From NCBI GenBank assembly GCA_007556525.1, contig SWJS01000004.1, positions 1 to 64,000 on the forward strand: a stretch of DNA of 64,000 nt. Direction: 5' to 3'. Below the pieces are notes generated by a model. The model was not told the DNA's origin. It ran no database searches and saw only the letters and a program-made list of their open reading frames with translations. This document shows positions 8,691 through 18,590 of this stretch, one piece after another (the stretch's first letter is position 1; the number at the start of each line of letters is the position of its first letter). Both the position numbers and the translations under genes were made by a program. The DNA comes from Lysobacteraceae bacterium CU05-9. GTDB lineage: Bacteria > Pseudomonadota > Gammaproteobacteria > Xanthomonadales > Xanthomonadaceae.

Positions 8691-8779
8691 GTGTTGAGTG
8701 ACTCGGCGCGTGGGTGACTGCGCGTCGGGCCTCCTCGAGGTCGTATGCGGCCTGCTTGGCAATTCGGCTCAGAAGCTGA

Positions 8780-8811
8780 CACCTGGGGCGCAATGGTGTG
8801 CGCGCCAGGTG
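8780..8811. terminator. Stem-loop between the SDR and cus genes
   Basis: CACCTGG (8780-8786) pairs with CCAGGTG (8805-8811), with further pairing of the inner GCGC tracts. It lies between two convergent genes and has no T-run, so it is either a weak bidirectional terminator or an mRNA end structure. Confidence 0.45.
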
Positions 8812-8821
8812 CCTGCGCACA

Positions 8822-9211
8822 TTACTTGCGCGCAATTTTGGTGATCGTGCCATCCATGCCACTCGAGGTGAACTCGAAGTTAACTTGATCGCCCTGCTTC
8901 AGGGTGGTCAGGTCCACTTCAGGTGCCTTGAAGGTCATGGTCATCGCCGGCCATTTCAGGGACTCAACCGGTCCATGGGCAATGGTGATGGTCTTGGCGG
9001 CGGTGTCGACCGCCTCGACGGTGCCGCTAGCCGACGCCGAAGTGGCCGCCGAAGCCATTTCCGGCATGGACATCATTTCATTGGAGGCTGATGCCTTCGA
9101 TTCTGCGGGTGTTTCCCGATTGCCTTCCGGCGCGGGAGCATTCGCATCCCCTGAAGGCGACGAACAAGCGGTCAGAAGTGCAAGCGAGAGTATGAGGATG
9201 GGTGTTTTCAT
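8822..9211 (-). CDS. cusF: CusF-like periplasmic copper-binding lipoprotein
   Basis: 129 residues from the ATG at 9211 (AAGGA upstream). The lipobox LALLTAC shows a lipoprotein. After a low-complexity linker rich in Ala, Ser and Met comes a CusF domain with the copper motif HGPVESLKWPAMTMTF, in which His, Trp and the two Met residues are the known Cu(I)/Ag(I) ligands of E. coli CusF. The domain is a small OB-fold barrel that hands metal to CusB and CusA. It lies downstream of cusA in the same direction, 127 bases away, so it is probably the last gene of the operon. The lipid anchor is a variation, as E. coli CusF is soluble. Confidence 0.88.
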   Translation of the reverse strand: MKTPILILSLALLTACSSPSGDANAPAPEGNRETPAESKASASNEMMSMPEMASAATSASASGTVEAVDTAAKTITIAHGPVESLKWPAMTMTFKAPEVDLTTLKQGDQVNFEFTSSGMDGTITKIARK

Positions 9212-9338
9212 GGGTTTTCCTTGGTTGAGGTGGTGGTACAAATATGGACCTCCCGCGCAGTTGCCAATGCCCGGATGGTCATAGTTCGTCAACAGGGGCA
9301 TTCCCCGTCGCCCTTTGGGGCAGCAGCGGCCGTGTCGG

Positions 9339-12300
9339 TCATGTCGGCAACGCCGACGAAGAAAGTGGGCCAGGACGTGCTTGACGCAATCGCCGCAGGC
9401 GGTACCGTTGCAACAAGCGATAGGCCGCCGGGATCACCAGCATCGACAGCAGGGGCGCACTGAGCATGCCGCCGACCATGGGCGCGGCGATGCGCTGCAT
9501 CACCTCCGAGCCGGCGCCGCCTCCGATCAGAATCGGGAACAAGCCAGCGAGAATCACAGCCACAGTCATCGCCTTCGGTCGTACGCGCTGCACGGCCCCC
9601 TCGCGGATAGCAGCATCGAGTTCTGCTTCACCTGCATTGGGATTCGCTTCCAGCTGTCGCTCCCACGCATGGCGCAGGTACAGCAACATGATGATGCCGA
9701 ACTCGGCGGCGACGCCGGCCAGTGCGATGAACCCGATCAGCGTGGCGACCGATACGGCATGGCCCATAGCCCAGATCAGCCACAAGCCGCCGACCAGCGC
9801 AAGCGGCAAGCTGAGCATGATGATCGCGGCTTCGGACGCGCGCCGAAATACCAGGTAAATCAGGCCGAAGATGATCACCAGCGTCGCAGGTACAACCACG
9901 CGCAAGCGTTCACTGGCGCGCTTGAGATACTCGTATTGACCGGACCAGCTCACGGAGTAACCGACCGGCATCGGCACCTGCTTTGCGACCGCAGGTTGCA
10001 AATCGGCGACTACCGAACCGAGATCTCGCCCGGCCACGTCAACGTACACATAATTACTGAGGCGAGCGTTGTCGCTACGCAACATCGGCGGGCCTTCGCT
10101 GAAGCCCAGCTCGGCGACCTGCCCCAGCGTCACCTGAACGCCATTGGGCGCAAGCAATGGCAACTGCGCGAGCGCAGCCGGCGAATCGCGGATCGTACGC
10201 GGATAGCGCACGACTACAGGATAGCGCTCGCGGCCTTGGATGGTCTCCGCGACCGGTTCGCCGCCCACCACTGTCGCTATCAAACGCTGCACGTCGGCCT
10301 GACTTAAGCCGTACCGGGCGGCCGCATCGGGTCTCACCTTCACGTCGATGTAGCGACCACCCGCAATGCGTTCGGCCAGCGCCGAACTCACGCCTGGCAC
10401 GGTGCGAGCGACCTGTTCGATGCGATCGCTCAATTGTGCCAGCACCGCCACGTCCGGCCCCGATACCTTGATGCCGATCGGGCTCTTGATGCCAGTGGCC
10501 AACATGTCAATGCGGTTGCGAATTGGCGGCACGAACAAGTTCGTCAGGCCCGGAACGTTGACGGCGCGATTGAGTTCCTCGCGCAGCTTCTCGGGTGTCA
10601 TCCCAGGTCGCCATTGGCTGCGCGGTTTGAAGGTGATTGTCGTTTCGAACATCTCCAGCGGCGCCGAATCGGTGGCGGTCTCCGCCCTACCCGCCTTGCC
10701 AAACACATGGTCCACCTCGGGCACGGTCTTGAGCATGCGGTCAGTTTGCTGCAGCAACTGAGATGCCTTGCCGGCGGACAAACCGGGTAATGCCGATGGC
10801 ATATACAGCAACGTGCCCTCCTCCAACGGTGGCATGAACTCGCTACCAAGACGCAAGAGCGGGATTAGGCTCAGCAGCAACACGACACCGCCCAGCGCCA
10901 ATGTGAGATTCGGGAAGCGCAGTACCGCATCCAGTACCGGTCGATAAAGCGCAATCAGGATGCGATTGAGCGGATTGTCTTTCTCGGGTCGGATATGGCC
11001 GCGGATCAGGTAGCCCATCAGCACCGGAATCAGGGTGATGGATAGGCCTGCCGACGCCGCCATGGCATAGGTCTTGGTGTAGGCCAGTGGTGAGAACAGC
11101 CGCCCTTCTTGCGACTGCAAGGCGAACACCGGCACGAACGACAGTGTGATTACCAGCAGGCTGACAAACAGCGCGGGACCGACCTCACTGGCGGAAGCCG
11201 CGATCAGCTCCCAGCGCTCAGTCCCCTCCGGCTCACGGTTATGTTCGTCGCGGAAGTGTTCGAGGTGCTTGTGTGCGTTCTCGATCATCACCACGGCCGC
11301 ATCGACCATCGCGCCAATCGCGATCGCGATGCCACCGAGCGATAACAGGTTCGCAGTGATGCCCTGCATGTGCATGACGATGAAGGCCGTAAGCACGCCC
11401 AACGGCAAAGTGATTACCGCCACTAACGAGGAACGCACGTGCCACAGGAACAATGCGCACACTAGCGCCACCACAATGAATTCCTCAAAAAGCTTGGTGG
11501 TCAGGTTACGCACTGCTTCGAGGATCAGCTCGGAACGGTCGTAGGTCGGCACGATTTCGACGCCGGCAGGCAGACTGCTTTTCAGCGCCTGAAGCTTAGC
11601 CTTAACGGCCTCGATTGCGGCCAAAGCGTTCTTGCCCGAACGCAGGATGATCACGCCACCGGCCACCTCACCTTCCCCGTCAAGCTCAGTAATGCCGCGG
11701 CGCAGGGCTGGACCGCGTTGCACCGTCGCGACGTCCTGCAGCAACACGGGCACGACGTCGGCACCCATTGTCACCGGCACACGCTCGAAGTCGGCACGCG
11801 ACGTCAAGTAGCCCTCGCTGCGCACCATGAACTCGGCTTCGCCCTGTTCGATCACCGAGCCACCAGTCGCGCCGTTGGCGGCCTGGATGGCATCCGTAAG
11901 CTGCGTGATGGTGATTCCGCGGGCGGCCATTGCCTGTGGATTCGGCGTGATCTGCCAAGCCTGGACCATGCCACCGATGCTTGCGACTTCGGCCACATCG
12001 GGCACGGTCTTGAGGTCGTAGCGAAGGAACCAGTCCTGTAACGCACGCAGCTGCCCCAAGTCGTGCCGACCGGTGCGATCGACGAGTGCGTATTCGTAGA
12101 TCCAACCCAGGCCCGTGGCATCCGGCCCGATCGCAGGACTGACCTGCGCCGGCAAGCGATCACGCACCTGGCTCAGGTACTCGAGCACGCGCGAACGCGC
12201 CCAGTACAGGTCGGTCTTGTCGTCAAACAGCACATAGACGAACGAATCACCGAAGAACGAGAAGCCGCGCACCGCCTTGACGCCCGGTACCGAGAGCATG

Positions 12301-12515
12301 GTCGTGGTCAACGGATAGGTGACCTGGTCCTCGACGATGCGCGGCGTCTGGCCGGGCCACTCCGTGCGGATAATGACCTGTGTATCGGACAGGTCGGGCA
12401 AGGCATCAAGTGGCGTACGCGATACTGACCAGATGCCAGCCACCGCCAACACGATGGAAGCCACAAGCACGAATAGCCGGTTGGCGATGGAAGCGCGAAT
12501 GATGCGGGCGATCAT
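9339..12515 (-). CDS. cusA: CusA, Cu(I)/Ag(I) RND efflux pump
   Basis: About 1058 residues, the full size for a heavy-metal RND protein. The three methionines that bind Cu/Ag in E. coli CusA are all in place: [20 protein letters not shown] and [14 protein letters not shown]. The transmembrane proton-relay acids are seen in [16 protein letters not shown]. It sits in the inner membrane and moves Cu(I)/Ag(I) through CusB and CusC to the outside. The start at 12515 overlaps the cusB stop by four bases (ATGA); a frame extending 13 codons upstream was rejected. Confidence 0.95.
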   Translation of the reverse strand: MIARIIRASIANRLFVLVASIVLAVAGIWSVSRTPLDALPDLSDTQVIIRTEWPGQTPRIVEDQVTYPLTTTMLSVPGVKAVRGFSFFGDSFVYVLFDDKTDLYWARSRVLEYLSQVRDRLPAQVSPAIGPDATGLGWIYEYALVDRTGRHDLGQLRALQDWFLRYDLKTVPDVAEVASIGGMVQAWQITPNPQAMAARGITITQLTDAIQAANGATGGSVIEQGEAEFMVRSEGYLTSRADFERVPVTMGADVVPVLLQDVATVQRGPALRRGITELDGEGEVAGGVIILRSGKNALAAIEAVKAKLQALKSSLPAGVEIVPTYDRSELILEAVRNLTTKLFEEFIVVALVCALFLWHVRSSLVAVITLPLGVLTAFIVMHMQGITANLLSLGGIAIAIGAMVDAAVVMIENAHKHLEHFRDEHNREPEGTERWELIAASASEVGPALFVSLLVITLSFVPVFALQSQEGRLFSPLAYTKTYAMAASAGLSITLIPVLMGYLIRGHIRPEKDNPLNRILIALYRPVLDAVLRFPNLTLALGGVVLLLSLIPLLRLGSEFMPPLEEGTLLYMPSALPGLSAGKASQLLQQTDRMLKTVPEVDHVFGKAGRAETATDSAPLEMFETTITFKPRSQWRPGMTPEKLREELNRAVNVPGLTNLFVPPIRNRIDMLATGIKSPIGIKVSGPDVAVLAQLSDRIEQVARTVPGVSSALAERIAGGRYIDVKVRPDAAARYGLSQADVQRLIATVVGGEPVAETIQGRERYPVVVRYPRTIRDSPAALAQLPLLAPNGVQVTLGQVAELGFSEGPPMLRSDNARLSNYVYVDVAGRDLGSVVADLQPAVAKQVPMPVGYSVSWSGQYEYLKRASERLRVVVPATLVIIFGLIYLVFRRASEAAIIMLSLPLALVGGLWLIWAMGHAVSVATLIGFIALAGVAAEFGIIMLLYLRHAWERQLEANPNAGEAELDAAIREGAVQRVRPKAMTVAVILAGLFPILIGGGAGSEVMQRIAAPMVGGMLSAPLLSMLVIPAAYRLLQRYRLRRLRQARPGPLSSSALPT

Positions 12516-14053
12516 GACTGTCGTCCCGCAGCGCGCACATCGCGGATCGTGCAATCCGGGGCTGCCTCCGGCGCGAACTTAGGCACCAGTTGCATGTCCA
12601 TGAAGGGCGACTTGCCAGGCTTGTTGAAATGTTTATCCGGCACCATCGGGTCGTACCAATAGACCACCGGGCATTGCCTCACTTTGGGTGACGCGGTGAC
12701 TGCTGGCTTTGCAACCGCTGGGGGTGCTTTCTTCTTGGACGGCGCGGTTGGTGTCGGGCGCGCGGATGCAGGCGGAGCCGGCACCGCGATCTCCGGCATG
12801 CCGGGCATGACATCGCTCGGCATATTGGCTGCTTCATCGCCCGCGCCGGCATTGAGGCGTTCGAGTGCACCTGAAAGGTTCGCTTCCGAATCGATCAAGA
12901 ACTGCCCTGAGGCCACCACCTTCTCGCCTCCTTCCAGCCCCTCAAGAATTTCAGTCATGCCGTCGCCACTGCGACCGGTCTGCACGCGCACGGGATGGAA
13001 CTTGCCTTCGCCGTCAAGCACGATCACGCGGGCCTGTGCCCCCGCTCCGATCAACGCGTCCGTCGGTACCAACGGTCGTTCGACTCTCGCGGTTGGCTGC
13101 AAGGTGACTTGCGCGAACATGCCCGGTGCCAGCAGGCCGTTCGGGTTGTCCAACACGATTCGGGCTTGCTGTGTGCGGCTGCTCAGGTCTACCTGCGGGA
13201 GCAACGTTTCGACGCGGCCGTGGAAGGTCCTGCCTGGCAACGCGTCAACAGCCACTTCTACCTGCGTACCCGTCGCGATGCCTGCACTCCCTGCTTGCGG
13301 AATCGACGCTTCGAGCCAAACCGTGCGGGCACCGTTGACGCGGAACATTAGAGTGCCTGTCGGCGCGGATTGCCCTTCGCGCACTCCAATTTCGCTGACG
13401 ACGCCGGTCACGGGCGAGGTCAAGGTGAGTCGTCCGCCCTGACCCACCTTACTGCCCGGGGGCAACCCCAACGCACGCAGCCGTTCATTGGCGGCGGACT
13501 GCAACCCGCGTGCGGCGGCGGAGCGGGCGCCTCCCAGCGCCCGCGCTTCGGCAATCGCGATGCCCCAAGTTGGCGCAATGACGCTGGCCAACGGTTGCCC
13601 CGCACGCACGTGCTGAAATGGGGTGCGTACGTGCAGGCGCTCGACGATAGAGTCGACTCGTGCACTGACGATGCGTTCCTGGCGCAGGTCCCAGCCAATG
13701 GTGCCGGGTACACGGATCACTGACGTCAATTGGCCCCGCTTGACTTCCACCGTGCGGATACCAAGGTTCTGGCGTACGCCCGGTGCAATGGCAACGCCTT
13801 CGGTCGTCGCTTCGTCGGCGTACTTCGGCACCAACTGCATGTCCATGAAGGGCGACTTGCCGGGCTTGTCGAAATGCTGGTCGGGCACCATCGGGTCGTA
13901 CCAATAGAGGACTTTGCGTTCGGCGGACTGCTGGCTCGAGGTGTCTCCGGCGGAGGTACCCCCGTGAGAACCCCACCAGTAGCCGAGGCCAACCGCGGCG
14001 ACCAACACGAGCGAAACAGCAGCAATGACCACGCCGCGATGAGTAGTGTTCAT
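12512..14053 (-). CDS. cusB: CusB, periplasmic adaptor with two heavy-metal-binding domains
   Basis: 513 residues. A membrane anchor ([20 protein letters not shown]) is followed by a heavy-metal-binding domain ([12 protein letters not shown]..., about residues 49-80), the HlyD/CusB hairpin, lipoyl and beta-barrel domains (to ~400), a Pro/Ala-rich linker and then a second, nearly identical copy of the metal-binding domain (about 464-495). Most CusB proteins have only the N-terminal copy. The adaptor joins CusA to CusC and passes on metal. The stop overlaps the cusA start (ATGA), and its own start overlaps the cusC stop, so the three are coupled. Confidence 0.93.
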   Translation of the reverse strand: MNTTHRGVVIAAVSLVLVAAVGLGYWWGSHGGTSAGDTSSQQSAERKVLYWYDPMVPDQHFDKPGKSPFMDMQLVPKYADEATTEGVAIAPGVRQNLGIRTVEVKRGQLTSVIRVPGTIGWDLRQERIVSARVDSIVERLHVRTPFQHVRAGQPLASVIAPTWGIAIAEARALGGARSAAARGLQSAANERLRALGLPPGSKVGQGGRLTLTSPVTGVVSEIGVREGQSAPTGTLMFRVNGARTVWLEASIPQAGSAGIATGTQVEVAVDALPGRTFHGRVETLLPQVDLSSRTQQARIVLDNPNGLLAPGMFAQVTLQPTARVERPLVPTDALIGAGAQARVIVLDGEGKFHPVRVQTGRSGDGMTEILEGLEGGEKVVASGQFLIDSEANLSGALERLNAGAGDEAANMPSDVMPGMPEIAVPAPPASARPTPTAPSKKKAPPAVAKPAVTASPKVRQCPVVYWYDPMVPDKHFNKPGKSPFMDMQLVPKFAPEAAPDCTIRDVRAAGRQS

Positions 14054-15342
14054 GGCTGTGTCTCCGCGGACAGCAGGAAGGCCAAGGAGGCCCAGGCACG
14101 TCCGAGTTCACCGAGGTGTTCGGCGTGCGCGAGATGGACATCGAGTTCGTCACGTCGGGCGTTGAGCCACGGCTGCAGCTCGCCGCCGGCGCGATACGCG
14201 GCGAGCGTCGTCTCACTGCGGTCCTGCGCGAGCGGCAACAGCGATTTCTCGTGCAGGGCGACCTGGCGCTTCAGTCCTTCCCAACGAGCGAGGTCAGCAC
14301 GAATGCGGGCTGTTTCCTGGCGCCGCAGGTCTTCACGCGTCGCGAACGCGGCCTGATAGTCCGCTTCTCGAGCGGCAACACCGCGATCCTGTCGGTTGCG
14401 CGTGAACAACGGCAGGCCGACGCCCACCTCGAGCATGATCATGTCGGCGCGACCACCGACACGCTGGCCATAGGACGCACCAACGCTCCAGTCCGGTCGT
14501 TTGTCGGCGCGGGCGACATCGACCGCGGCCGCGGCGGTTTCGAGCTGAGCCGTGGCTGAAAGCAACGGCCCTACTCGATTCACCCCCCCCAGCAATCGAG
14601 CTTCGGAGACTGGCAGCGAGCCGAGGTTTGGGGCTTGACCGGCAACCTCGACCGTTGCGTCGCCCAGCCAGCGCCCTAAGCCTGCCTGAGCAGCCAGCTT
14701 CTCGGCCCGCGCGGCTTCGATGCGATTGTCGAGTTCCAGCAGCGCCGCTTCGGTAGCCAGCGCGTCACCCACCGATTCGCCACCACTGGCCACGCGCGCC
14801 TTCGACACCTTCGTAGCCAACGCCGCCTGTTCCCGCAAGTTCTGCAATGCGCCTAATTTACGTTGCGTCGCCCAAACCGAGATCCAGGCTTCGGCCGCAG
14901 CGCGACGGATGGACAGCACCTCGGCCTGTGATTGCGCCTGGGCTTCTTCAATCTGCCTCGCAGCGTAGGATTGACGCGCCGACCGCTTGGACCGCGACGG
15001 AATCTCCTGTCGCAGGCCAATTTTTTTCATGGTCATATCGTCGACGTGGCTGTTGAAGGCGTTGCTGCCGGTCACCGGTAAGTTGTCGATGCCCACAGTC
15101 AGCATCGGATCCGGCAAGGCGCCCGCACGGGCGGCCTCTTCCTGCGCAGCCGAAACCCCGGCCCGACGAGCATCAAGCATGGGCGCACGCTCGGTGGCCA
15201 ACCGCACAGTCTCCGCCAACGTGAGCTTGTCCGATGCGGCAAAGGCCGAGATTGGCGTCGCCAGCACGGCCACGCACAAGGTCCGGACCAGCACACGCTC
15301 AAGCGCGCCCCAGGACCGACTACGATCAAAACGAGAGTTCAT
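14050..15342 (-). CDS. cusC: CusC, TolC-family outer-membrane channel
   Basis: 430 residues from the ATG at 15342, chosen because a strong GGAGGAG lies 4-5 bases upstream; the frame is open to 15381. A signal peptide (LCVAVLATPISAFA) precedes two outer-membrane efflux protein repeats rich in Ala and long helices. It forms the outer-membrane exit duct of the Cus pump. It is the first of three genes joined by ATGA overlaps and follows the secreted orf at 15420-15806 by 77 bases. Confidence 0.9.
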   Translation of the reverse strand: MNSRFDRSRSWGALERVLVRTLCVAVLATPISAFAASDKLTLAETVRLATERAPMLDARRAGVSAAQEEAARAGALPDPMLTVGIDNLPVTGSNAFNSHVDDMTMKKIGLRQEIPSRSKRSARQSYAARQIEEAQAQSQAEVLSIRRAAAEAWISVWATQRKLGALQNLREQAALATKVSKARVASGGESVGDALATEAALLELDNRIEAARAEKLAAQAGLGRWLGDATVEVAGQAPNLGSLPVSEARLLGGVNRVGPLLSATAQLETAAAAVDVARADKRPDWSVGASYGQRVGGRADMIMLEVGVGLPLFTRNRQDRGVAAREADYQAAFATREDLRRQETARIRADLARWEGLKRQVALHEKSLLPLAQDRSETTLAAYRAGGELQPWLNARRDELDVHLAHAEHLGELGRAWASLAFLLSAETQP

Positions 15343-15419
15343 GACTCCTCCGAAACAGAATTGATACAGCGCGCACGGCATATCGACGCCAGCGCGAATT
15401 CGCTACGTCGTTTCGGGTA

Positions 15420-15806
15420 CTAGATCAGAAGGCTGCAGAATCGTAGCCACGGAGGCGGATCGGATCGGACGATCGGCACATCGACCTGGATGGCAACGTG
15501 GGATACGGGTTGCTCAAAGACCGGCGCAAGGACGAGCGCCGGCATGGCCAGCGGAGGCACGGACAGTTCGGCTGTATCAGTCTTTACTATGTGATCAGGA
15601 TTACAGTGCTTCTGACAAAGCAGTGGATTGTCCGTGTCCCGCTGCTGTCCCATGCCCATCTCGGCGCAAGGCTCGGCCATCGCCGTGGTCTCGGCGGGCC
15701 TCTGCTCTGTCGGGCACAGGTACGCCGCCAATGCTGTCTGCTGGAACAACAGGCAGGTGATCGCCAGGACGGCGATCAGTAGGCGTTGGCGGGTGCGCCG
15801 GATCAT
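15420..15806 (-). CDS. Secreted Cys/His-containing orf heading the cus operon
   Basis: 128 residues with a signal peptide (LLIAVLAITCLLFQQTALA) and a short Cys/His/Met-rich part (EPCAEMGMGQQ and CQKHCNPDH) that could bind copper. Small secreted proteins of this sort often stand first in metal-efflux operons of Xanthomonadaceae, where their function is mostly unknown. AAAGGAG lies about 13 bases before the ATG, farther than usual, so the start is uncertain. It lies 77 bases upstream of cusC in the same direction. Confidence 0.68.
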   Translation of the reverse strand: MIRRTRQRLLIAVLAITCLLFQQTALAAYLCPTEQRPAETTAMAEPCAEMGMGQQRDTDNPLLCQKHCNPDHIVKTDTAELSVPPLAMPALVLAPVFEQPVSHVAIQVDVPIVRSDPPPWLRFCSLLI

Positions 15807-16126
15807 GGGCGGAGCGGTACTCCTTTGGCAGCAGGCCAGACGAATAGCCTATAGACAAGATTCAACGCGGCGAGTTCCCACTTCCGGTGTTGAGCGGTGC
15901 CCGACCCCAACATGTCATTCACAAGGGCCTCTCGTGCTGGATTTCACCCGTGCCATGATTGTGCGCGGCGCACATACGTTTTCCTTTGCCGTCGTGACGT
16001 TACCCCAAATCTGAGTAACGCTTATTCCAGAGTTCAAATGCGATTATACCGTACTTCCGGGTTAGGTGCGCACGTAGTGGAGCCCCGTGTGTGGCGCGGG
16101 CATATGGTCAATCCACATCAATAAGT
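15807..16126. other. Intergenic region between the cus operon and the restriction relic
   Basis: No convincing gene is seen on either strand. It should hold the leftward promoter of the cus operon. No cop-box, MerR-type dyad or response-regulator repeat was recognised. Confidence 0.4.
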
Positions 16127-16500
16127 GGAAGTCATCGCTGAAAATTTTCCTCAACGGATATTGATGCGCACTTAAGAGTCCCATTTACTCTCGTCAATCA
16201 TTTGCAATACGAATATTTTGCAAAAACTCAAACGAACCCGATCAGTCATCAGCTCCCTCTCAATCCGTCTTTGAACCTCGCGACTTCTTCACAGGTTTAG
16301 AAGGCAAGAGCGACGTCAACGCCTGATAGCGCTCGAACAAGAAAGCCGCCTGCGACGCCTCCATCGAGAATTCGGGCGTTTTGCGGCCGGCGGATTCTTC
16401 TGCGGCGATGTATTCGGCGTCCACGGCGCGGGCGAGCACCTGGTGCACCAAGGCGAATTCCGGTGGCATGGCGTTCGGATCGTACAGCTCAGCTACTGTT
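16127..16500 (-). pseudogene. Relic of a DUF262 + MmeI-type methylase locus
   Basis: The minus strand holds the last ~80 codons of an MmeI-type methylase (AELYDPNAMPPEF ... FLFERYQALTSLLPSKPVKK, stop at 16260), then 75 bases of spacer, then an ATG at 16184 opening MGLLSAHQYPLRKIFSDDF, which matches the start of the DUF262 protein. The same order with a 74-base spacer is found intact at 30.0-30.3 kb. Homology fades near 16127 and 16500. Everything else of both genes has been lost. The methylase remnant runs in frame into unrelated sequence up to 16592, giving a chimaeric open frame that is not a real gene. Confidence 0.85.
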
Positions 16501-16556
16501 GTTCGTAAGGAGCCAAAAAACTTGATTATACGCCCAACTAAATGTACACTCTCAGA

Positions 16557-16982
16557 ATGCCATTTTGCCGCCGCCAACTGTCGCGCATTCATACACTCAT
16601 TCTAGTGTTGACGGTGTTTGGCGTGCTGATGCAACTATTGCTGACCCCTTTCGCTGCCGCACACCAGGTGCAGCACAGCGTTTTCCAGGTCGTTCAAGAC
16701 CACCGACCTTCCATGAGTCAACAAGGGCACGGCCACGAGCACGAGAAACTTGCCAACGCGCAAGATTCGGACGCCGCCGCGGACGATCAACGCAAGACAC
16801 CGAACGGCGACACGTTCCACAGCCTTCTTCACCTCTCCGTCAGCGCAACGGGCGGCGAGATGTTTGTGTGGGGCCAAGATCAATTCCCACATTTGGCCGC
16901 ACTCCACGTTACATTCCCGGCATTCGCGCTGACGTATTCCTCGACACCCACGGACTCGCCGTTTCGGCCGCCCATCGTCTAA
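16557..16982 (+). CDS. Secreted His-rich protein heading the czc operon
   Basis: About 141 residues (or 146 from the ATG at 16542). A hydrophobic signal (LILVLTVFGVLMQLLLTPFAAAH) is followed by a His-rich stretch (HGHEHEK) and a mature part without known domain. Proteins of this kind (CzcI-like in position, not clearly in sequence) stand in front of czcC in several proteobacteria and may bind metal or tune induction. It ends 66 bases before the czcC start. Function not established. Confidence 0.65.
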   Translation: MPFCRRQLSRIHTLILVLTVFGVLMQLLLTPFAAAHQVQHSVFQVVQDHRPSMSQQGHGHEHEKLANAQDSDAAADDQRKTPNGDTFHSLLHLSVSATGGEMFVWGQDQFPHLAALHVTFPAFALTYSSTPTDSPFRPPIV

Positions 16983-17048
16983 TTGCGTACTGACCGCATA
17001 ACGCGGTCGCACCCATTTGACATTGGCCGACCGAACGGAGGAGTTTCG

Positions 17049-18281
17049 GTGTTACCTCGAATTTTGTATAAGTCACGGCGCTTTAGTGCGCTGTGCATCC
17101 TGTTGCTTGCGTTCAACGCAGGCGCACAGGAAAGTCTTTCGCCCGCCCAAGCAGTCGAGCTTGCCTGGCATCGGGCTTCCATGAACCAACAGCGCGACGC
17201 ATCGTTGGCGGCGGCTCAAGCGGACGTCCTAACTGCGCGTCTACGACCGAATCCGATTCTGACCGTCGCACGCGATTCCGTCATTGGTGCCGACAATGTC
17301 GCCGGCAACGAATCGACGGTCATGGTGTCCCAAATGTTTGAGCTCGGAGGACGTCGCGATGCTCGCATCCGCGCTGCGAGCGCAGGCATCCCGGTCGCCG
17401 ACGCGGCAGCATCCGTTGAACGCGCCGAACTGCGCGCGGAGGTGTTGCGTCACTACGCCGGTGCGGCAGCGGCCGAAGGGCACTACGCATCACTCGATAC
17501 CATCATCAATGGACTGAATTCGCTGACTAACGTTGCCTCCAAGCGATTCCGCGGGGGGGACTTATCCGGGTATGAAAGTCGACGTATTGCACTCGCTTTG
17601 TCACAGGCGGATTCGGCCCGACGTGCTGCGGCAACCGATGCACTCAACGCACGTACTCGCCTTTCGGCATTCATCGGCGATACGGCGATGACCGCGAGAT
17701 TTCAAGGCGATTTCACAAACGCCACTGGCGCTACCCGCAACGTGCATCCCGGTGCGATGACGCCGGAGACTGCGCTACTGGCGGCTAGGCGCGATCACGC
17801 GGAGGCACTCGCCAATGCAGCTGCAACTCGATCCGTCCCCGTGACGGTCGGACTCGGAGCGAAACATGTCCGGCAGGGACAGCTGAGTGACAACCTGCTT
17901 TTGATGGAAGTGGGGGTGCCGTTGCCGATTTTTGACCGCAATCAGGGGGAGCGAGCACGCACTGCCGCACAGGTACAGTTGCTGGATTCGCAACTCAAGC
18001 GGAGGATGCAATTCGATGACGCGCAGAAGCAGTCCGCATCAGAACAGGCGAAGCGGTATTTAAATTCCGCGACGGAGCTTGAATCGCGAGATGCGCCGGA
18101 GGCCGCGCGACTTACCGCAATCGCCCGCAACAGCTTTGCAGAGGGCGAAATGGACCTGACCGGACTGCTGGATGCCTACCGTAACCAGATGGACATTCTG
18201 GAACGTGCATTTGAGCTCCGTCAGAAAGCCATCGACGCCGCGCTTGAACTCGAGCGCCTGAAGCCGATCAGCGTTGAGTAA
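17049..18281 (+). CDS. czcC: CzcC-like outer-membrane efflux protein (TolC family)
   Basis: About 410 residues. The GTG at 17049 was chosen because GGAGGAG lies five bases upstream; the frame extends further to a TTG at 16983. A signal peptide (FSALCILLLAFNAGAQ) is followed by a helical outer-membrane efflux domain starting SLSPAQAVELAWHRA. It is the outer-membrane channel of the divalent-cation pump formed with the two following large genes. No strong sequence feature separates Co/Zn/Cd from Ni specificity. Confidence 0.85.
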   Translation: MLPRILYKSRRFSALCILLLAFNAGAQESLSPAQAVELAWHRASMNQQRDASLAAAQADVLTARLRPNPILTVARDSVIGADNVAGNESTVMVSQMFELGGRRDARIRAASAGIPVADAAASVERAELRAEVLRHYAGAAAAEGHYASLDTIINGLNSLTNVASKRFRGGDLSGYESRRIALALSQADSARRAAATDALNARTRLSAFIGDTAMTARFQGDFTNATGATRNVHPGAMTPETALLAARRDHAEALANAAATRSVPVTVGLGAKHVRQGQLSDNLLLMEVGVPLPIFDRNQGERARTAAQVQLLDSQLKRRMQFDDAQKQSASEQAKRYLNSATELESRDAPEAARLTAIARNSFAEGEMDLTGLLDAYRNQMDILERAFELRQKAIDAALELERLKPISVE

Positions 18282-18314
18282 TTTTTTGACCCTTATCCAT
18301 CCAAGGAATTCCCC

Positions 18315-18590
18315 ATGAAAAACACATACGCCACCCTGGCCGCCATCGTTCTAGCCATTTCGGTCGCCGCCTGCAATTCGGATCGCCCGGCACCTGCGGC
18401 CGATACCGCCGATGCAAACAGCAATGTCGCCGAACAAACCGAAGCCACATACGGTGAAGAAACTGCGGTGAAAATCGAAGCCGAGCCCGCAGACGAAAAC
18501 CATGCCCACGACGCCGACGGTAGCCATCCGGAAGCCAAGGAAGAGGATCATCCACACGGTTCGGGAGACGGTGAACATGCAGCACATTGA
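18315..18590 (+). CDS. Small His/acid-rich lipoprotein in the czc operon
   Basis: 91 residues. The lipobox AISVAAC is followed by an acidic, disordered chain that ends in a His-rich tail (ENHAHDADGSHPEAKEEDHPH, then GEHAAH). It looks like a periplasmic metal buffer that could feed the pump (inference). AAGGAATT precedes the ATG. The last 14 bases overlap the start of the adaptor gene, so the two are translationally coupled. Confidence 0.75.
   Translation: MKNTYATLAAIVLAISVAACNSDRPAPAADTADANSNVAEQTEATYGEETAVKIEAEPADENHAHDADGSHPEAKEEDHPHGSGDGEHAAH

Noticed and set aside
9315-10307. 330-codon open frame on the plus strand
   Set aside because: Antisense to cusA; composition rich in Arg, His and Gln and no start signal.
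16260-16592. 110-residue protein as an independent gene
   Set aside because: Only the methylase-derived part resembles a protein; the N-terminal third is read from unrelated sequence, so this is a relic.
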